Shown here: piece after piece, positions 47,810 through 50,854 of the stretch
Position numbering within the stretch: the first letter of the stretch is position 1
Layout: each line of letters starts with the position of its first letter
Translations under genes and position numbers: made by a program
Notes under the pieces: model-generated
Databases searched by the model: none
Told to the model about the DNA's origin: nothing
What the model saw: only the letters and a program-made list of their open reading frames with translations
Source of the DNA: Candidatus Limnocylindrales bacterium
GTDB taxonomy: Bacteria; Chloroflexota; Limnocylindria; Limnocylindrales; CSP1-4
Assembly (NCBI GenBank): GCA_031292335.1
Contig: JARLHH010000075.1
Location: forward strand, 1 to 50,854
Reading direction: 5' to 3'
DNA: 50,854 nucleotides

Positions 47810-48919
47810 TCAGGCAGCCGGTCCGCCGACGAGGCGGTTGAGCTCGACCCCGGCCTCGGCGATCCGGTCGCGCCGGAGCGTGTAGTAGGTGAGCGCTCCG
47901 GATTGGGTGATCGTCACGAGGCCGGCAGCGCGGAGCTGGGCGAGGTGGTGGCTGACGGTGGGCTTGGAGAGCCCCATCCGCTCGGCGATCTCGGTCAGGT
48001 AGAGATCGCCCGAGGCGAGGAGGCGCAGGATCCGCAGGCGGCTCTCGTCGCCGAGCGCCTTGAAGAGACGGACGCTTGCGGCGGGCACGCCGCCGCTTTC
48101 TCCGTCGAGCGCGGAGTCCGCGAGCGGGTAGGCGAACATGGTCCACTCCCGCCCCGCGAAGACGTAGTTGTAGGGCCGCGTGAACAGGCTGGGGGAGAGG
48201 TACAGGCGTCGCGTGCCCGCCTCCGGCATCCAGCGGACGCCGCCCGTCGCCTGCTCGACGAAGCCGGCGAGGTCGAGGCGCTCGAGGTCCGCCCGCCGGC
48301 CGGCGACGTCGAGCTCCTCCACGTGGGCGACACGCGTCTCGACCTGTTCGAACCGTTCGCGCCAGGCGCGCAGGACGCGTCGCAGCGCGCGCAGCTCCGC
48401 ATCCGGGTCGTCGAGGATGCGGCCGATCATCGGCCGGTATTCCTCGGGCCAGAGATCCACGACCCGGTCCCGCTCGTCGCGCGATCCCCCAAGGACGCGG
48501 ATGGCACCCGCAACGGCGTCCTTCAGGTCGTCGCGGTCGCAGCAGGCGGCCACCAGGTCGCGCGCGCTGATGCGGCCGACCAGGGAGACGACATCCCCCG
48601 ACGATCGAACCGTCGGATCGGAGACCACGAGCGCGACGACCGCGGCCGCGGGGCCGTGCTCCGCCGCGAAGAGGCGGTCGAGATCGCGCCGAAGCGAGTC
48701 GGACAGGGATGCCCGCGAGGCGTCGAACCATTCGCGGTCCGCCGGGAGGAGCTCCGCGTCCGTGACGAGCATGAGGCTGACCAGGAAGTCGATCGCAGGG
48801 CGCGCCTCGAGGATCACCTCCGGCGCAGCGGGACGCGGGGGGCTCCCGGCGCCCGTCATGTCGCGCACGAGCGCCTGTCTGGACGGCGGTGACTCGAGGG
48901 TGTGCGTTGGTCGGACCAT
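47810..48919 (-). CDS. ArsR-family regulator with large N-terminal domain (DUF5937-like)
   Basis: This 369-residue protein has an N-terminal domain of about 260 residues of DUF5937 type (RPAIDFLVSLMLV at the start, LSPSLFTRPYNYVFAGREWTM later) and a C-terminal ArsR winged helix (VRLFKALGDESRLRILRLLASG, LSKPTVSHHLAQLRAAGLV, ALTYYTL). The ligand is unknown; there is no Cys-based metal site in the winged helix. ATG 48919 is chosen; TTG 48931 would add four residues. Two overlapping inverted repeats lie just upstream, pointing to autoregulation. Confidence 0.85.
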   Translation of the reverse strand: MVRPTHTLESPPSRQALVRDMTGAGSPPRPAAPEVILEARPAIDFLVSLMLVTDAELLPADREWFDASRASLSDSLRRDLDRLFAAEHGPAAAVVALVVSDPTVRSSGDVVSLVGRISARDLVAACCDRDDLKDAVAGAIRVLGGSRDERDRVVDLWPEEYRPMIGRILDDPDAELRALRRVLRAWRERFEQVETRVAHVEELDVAGRRADLERLDLAGFVEQATGGVRWMPEAGTRRLYLSPSLFTRPYNYVFAGREWTMFAYPLADSALDGESGGVPAASVRLFKALGDESRLRILRLLASGDLYLTEIAERMGLSKPTVSHHLAQLRAAGLVTITQSGALTYYTLRRDRIAEAGVELNRLVGGPAA

Positions 48920-48931
48920 CAATGTTCCCAA

Positions 48932-48955
48932 CTCATCTACTTGATGTTAGATGAG
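48932..48955. promoter_or_regulatory. Inverted repeat 1 upstream of DUF5937-like ArsR gene
   Basis: CTCATCTA (48932-48939) and TAGATGAG (48948-48955) are perfect complements with an 8-base spacer, 13 bases upstream of the ATG at 48919. It overlaps repeat 2. Confidence 0.6.
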
Positions 48956-48964
48956 AATCTAACA
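48945..48964. promoter_or_regulatory. Inverted repeat 2 (TGTTAGAT / ATCTAACA), probable ArsR operator
   Basis: TGTTAGAT (48945-48952), spacer GAGA, ATCTAACA (48957-48964): a perfect 8-bp-arm palindrome. A close copy with the same spacer precedes the small gene at 47732. The region is AT-rich compared with the window. Confidence 0.7.
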
Positions 48965-49035
48965 CAGTCCCGGATTCCTGTCAACGGGGTGCGGGACGGC
49001 GGGCAGGCGCCCGTCGCCCGGGCCGCCGGCTGCAC

Positions 49036-49102
49036 GTGCACCTGGTGACCACTGCGACCGGTGGGGACGTCGGGAACCGGCGAGATGCGCCGCAGCGTGC
49101 AC
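49036..49102 (+). repeat. Dispersed palindromic repeat, copy C
   Basis: Begins GTGCACCTGGTGACC, then ACTGCGACCG, one base different from the family consensus over 25 bases, and ends at a GTGCAC that also opens copy D. Length 67 bases, equal to copy A. Confidence 0.65.
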
Positions 49103-49144
49103 CCCTTGACCGCTGCGGTTCCAATCCCCGGTCACCCTGCGCAC
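49097..49144 (+). repeat. Dispersed palindromic repeat, copy D (degenerate)
   Basis: Begins GTGCACCCCTTGACCGCTGCG and closes with GGTCACCCTGCGCAC, which on the other strand reads GTGCGCAGGGTGACC, the family start. It abuts copy C in the gap before the M16 peptidase gene. Confidence 0.5.
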
Positions 49145-49246
49145 GGGATACGCCGCTTGACCGCGGGCCGGTCGGTCGGGCGCGGCATTGGCGGCCAGGC
49201 GGCGCCGGGGAAGCGGATCGTCGGCCCTGCGAACGTGCGACGCCCG

Positions 49247-49252
49247 TACAAT
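49247..49252 (+). promoter_or_regulatory. -10 box (TACAAT) of M16 peptidase operon
   Basis: TACAAT lies 51 bases before ATG 49304, giving a leader of about 45 bases with a GAGGA element near the start. Confidence 0.5.
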
Positions 49253-49303
49253 CGGCGGAACCGCTCGCCCCGCCGACCCTGGCCGTTCGCCACGAGGATC
49301 CGC

Positions 49304-50605
49304 ATGACCATCCCGACCGTCCGCTACACCGACGAGCGCCTGCCCAACGGGCTGCGCCTCCTGGTCAGCGAGGATCACCTGGTCCCCGTCGTGGCCGTCA
49401 ACCTCTGGTACGACGTCGGCAGCAAGCACGAGCAACCCGGCAAGACGGGGTTCGCCCACCTCTTCGAGCACGTCATGTTCCAGGGCAGTCGCCACGTGGC
49501 CAAGACGGAGCACTTCGCGCTGGTCCAGGCGGCGGGCGGCAGCCTGAACGGGTCCACCTGGCTGGACCGGACCAACTATTACGAGACCGTCCCCTCGCAC
49601 CAGCTTGAGCTGGCGCTGTGGCTGGAAGCGGACCGGATGGGAACCCTGCTCGACGCCCTCAGCCAGGAGAACCTGGACAATCAGCGGGCCGTGGTAAAGA
49701 ACGAGAAGCGGTCGAGCTACGACAACCAGCCCTACGGGACGTGGCAGGAGAAGCTGTTCGGCCACCTGTACCCGGTCGGGCACCCGTACCATCACCCCAC
49801 CATCGGGTCGATGGAGGACCTGGACGCGGCGTCGCTGGAGGACGTCAGTTCGTTCTTCCGGACCTACTACGCGCCGAACAACGCCGTGCTCTCGATCGTC
49901 GGCGACGTGGACCCGGAGCAGGCGCGCGCCTGGGTGGCGAGGTACTTCGGACCGCTGGCCGCGAACCCGGCGATCCCCGCCTTCGAGCCGCATCCGCTCC
50001 CGCTGACGCTCGGCGGGGAGGTTCGCGAGACGGTCCCGGACCGCGTCCCGCTGCCCCGGATCTACGTCGGCTACCGCGCCCCAACGCTGGGGGACGGTCG
50101 CCTGTACGCGCTCGAGATCGCGGCCCAGGTGCTGGCGGGCGGCAAGGGCAGCCGGCTGCATCGCCGCCTGGTCCGCGACGCGCAGGTCGCCCAGGACGTG
50201 GCCGTGTTCGGCCTCGGGTTCTCCTCCGGCCCGTCGGTCATGATGGGCTGGGCCACCGTTCGCCCGGACGCCACGATCGAGACGGTCGAGGCGGGCTTCT
50301 TCGACGAGATCGAGCGGATCTGCCGCGAGCCGATCAGTCCCGACGAGCTCGCTCGCGCGAAGGCGCTCATCGAGACGGACGAGCTGGGTGCGCTCCAGCG
50401 AGTCGGCGAGCGGGCCGACCGGCTCAGCATGTACGCCACGCTGCTCGACGACCCCGACGAGATCAACCGCCAGCTGGAGCGCTACCTGGCCGTGGAGTCG
50501 GAGGCCGTCCGGGCCGCCTGTGCGGAGGTGTTCGTCCCGGACAACCGCGTCGTCCTGACCTACGTCCCGGCCACGGCCGCGGCAGACACCACGGAGGCCG
50601 CATGA
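49304..50605 (+). CDS. M16-family zinc peptidase, catalytic subunit
   Basis: This 433-residue peptidase of the pitrilysin/processing-peptidase family has the inverted zinc motif HLFEH (His52, Glu55, His56) in GFAHLFEHVMFQGS, the downstream Glu ligand in NQRAVVKNEKR and the repeat-two region GGKGSRLHRRLVRD. It has no signal peptide, so it acts in the cytoplasm or is exported by an unseen route. Its stop overlaps the ATG of a second M16-like gene (ATGA), the usual arrangement of a catalytic and a non-catalytic subunit. Confidence 0.93.
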   Translation: MTIPTVRYTDERLPNGLRLLVSEDHLVPVVAVNLWYDVGSKHEQPGKTGFAHLFEHVMFQGSRHVAKTEHFALVQAAGGSLNGSTWLDRTNYYETVPSHQLELALWLEADRMGTLLDALSQENLDNQRAVVKNEKRSSYDNQPYGTWQEKLFGHLYPVGHPYHHPTIGSMEDLDAASLEDVSSFFRTYYAPNNAVLSIVGDVDPEQARAWVARYFGPLAANPAIPAFEPHPLPLTLGGEVRETVPDRVPLPRIYVGYRAPTLGDGRLYALEIAAQVLAGGKGSRLHRRLVRDAQVAQDVAVFGLGFSSGPSVMMGWATVRPDATIETVEAGFFDEIERICREPISPDELARAKALIETDELGALQRVGERADRLSMYATLLDDPDEINRQLERYLAVESEAVRAACAEVFVPDNRVVLTYVPATAAADTTEAA

Positions 50606-50854
50606 ACGCCCTGGATGCCGTGGAGGCAGCCCTCGCCGCACGCCCGGTGCCCGGCACGCCCCGCCCGTTCAGGTTCCCGCTGGCGTCCCGGGACCGCCTC
50701 TCGGGCGGTCTCTCCCTGGTGACGGTCAACCTGCCGGGGCGGCCGCTCATCTCGGCCAGCCTCTTCCTGCCCAACGGCGCGGTCGACGAGCCGGCCGGCG
50801 AGGGCGGGGCGACGGTGCTCGCGGCTCGCGCGCTCACGGAAGGCACGACACGCC
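50602..50854 (+). CDS. M16-family peptidase-like subunit (partial, cut by window end)
   Basis: The first 84 codons are visible. The sequence LSGGLSLVTVNLPGRPLISASLFLP aligns with the start of an M16 repeat, but where the catalytic subunit has HxxEH this one has ARALTEGT, so the zinc site is absent. This marks it as the non-catalytic partner of the preceding gene, with which it overlaps by four bases. The remainder lies outside the window. Confidence 0.85.
   Translation, partial: MNALDAVEAALAARPVPGTPRPFRFPLASRDRLSGGLSLVTVNLPGRPLISASLFLPNGAVDEPAGEGGATVLAARALTEGTTR

Overview
The window is one continuous stretch of a very GC-rich bacterial chromosome, densely packed with short intergenic gaps. 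It holds about fifty protein genes, three tRNA genes, no rRNA, no insertion sequence, no phage module and no CRISPR array. Gene content (a branched-chain-type 2-oxo acid dehydrogenase set, a split B12-dependent acyl-CoA mutase, DUF4032, DUF1015, DUF5937-like ArsR, tungstate ABC transport) together with widespread TANNNT boxes directly in front of start codons suggests a Chloroflexota member, perhaps of the Limnocylindria type. This placement is inference; an actinobacterium-like lineage cannot be excluded from sequence alone.

Layout. 0.1-7.0 kb: lpdA, E1 alpha, E1 beta, E2, a small membrane protein and lipA form a lipoate-dependent 2-oxo acid dehydrogenase locus. 7.1-9.8 kb (minus): a polar amino acid ABC transporter. 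10-14.8 kb: adenosine-deaminase-like protein, a Cys-rich COG2345-type regulator, a lipoprotein, DUF1015 and a serine-less alpha/beta hydrolase. 14.9-17.3 kb: tRNA-Glu, terminator and a dgcN-dgcA-like pair for D-glutamate metabolism. 17.3-19.9 kb: a regularly spaced array of DnaA-box-like sites, a hypothetical gene and an orphan DNA methyltransferase coupled to a 75-residue protein. 20-23.4 kb: tRNA-Arg, tungstate transporter tupABC and a small excisionase-type DNA-binding protein. 23.5-30.4 kb: aminotransferase, small membrane genes, EamA exporter, methyltransferase, GNAT and a DUF4032 kinase-like protein. 30.4-33.9 kb: nitroreductase, hydrolase, a J-domain/ExoX-C fusion and a lipoprotein. 34-43.6 kb: acyl-CoA mutase large subunit, a stand-alone CarH-like B12 protein, DinB, an ArsR-thioredoxin operon, threonine dehydratase, metallopeptidase, hydrolase, folE, the B12 subunit of the mutase and MeaB. 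43.8-50.9 kb: polysaccharide deacetylase, tRNA-Lys, membrane proteins, phosphoribosyltransferase, an autoregulated-looking ArsR with a target gene, and a pair of M16 peptidases cut by the window edge.

How genes may work together. The E1 alpha sequence resembles branched-chain 2-oxo acid dehydrogenases, which make isobutyryl-CoA from valine. The mutase carries Phe and Gln at the two positions that distinguish isobutyryl-CoA mutase from methylmalonyl-CoA mutase, and its B12 subunit and MeaB chaperone lie 6 kb away. A valine/isobutyrate to butyryl-CoA route is therefore suggested.

The most striking non-gene signals are: about twenty leaderless promoters, some inside the preceding gene or shared by divergent genes; a family of five dispersed palindromic intergenic repeats; a matching operator in front of an ArsR gene and its neighbour; and a four-site DnaA-box-like array with about 22-bp spacing.
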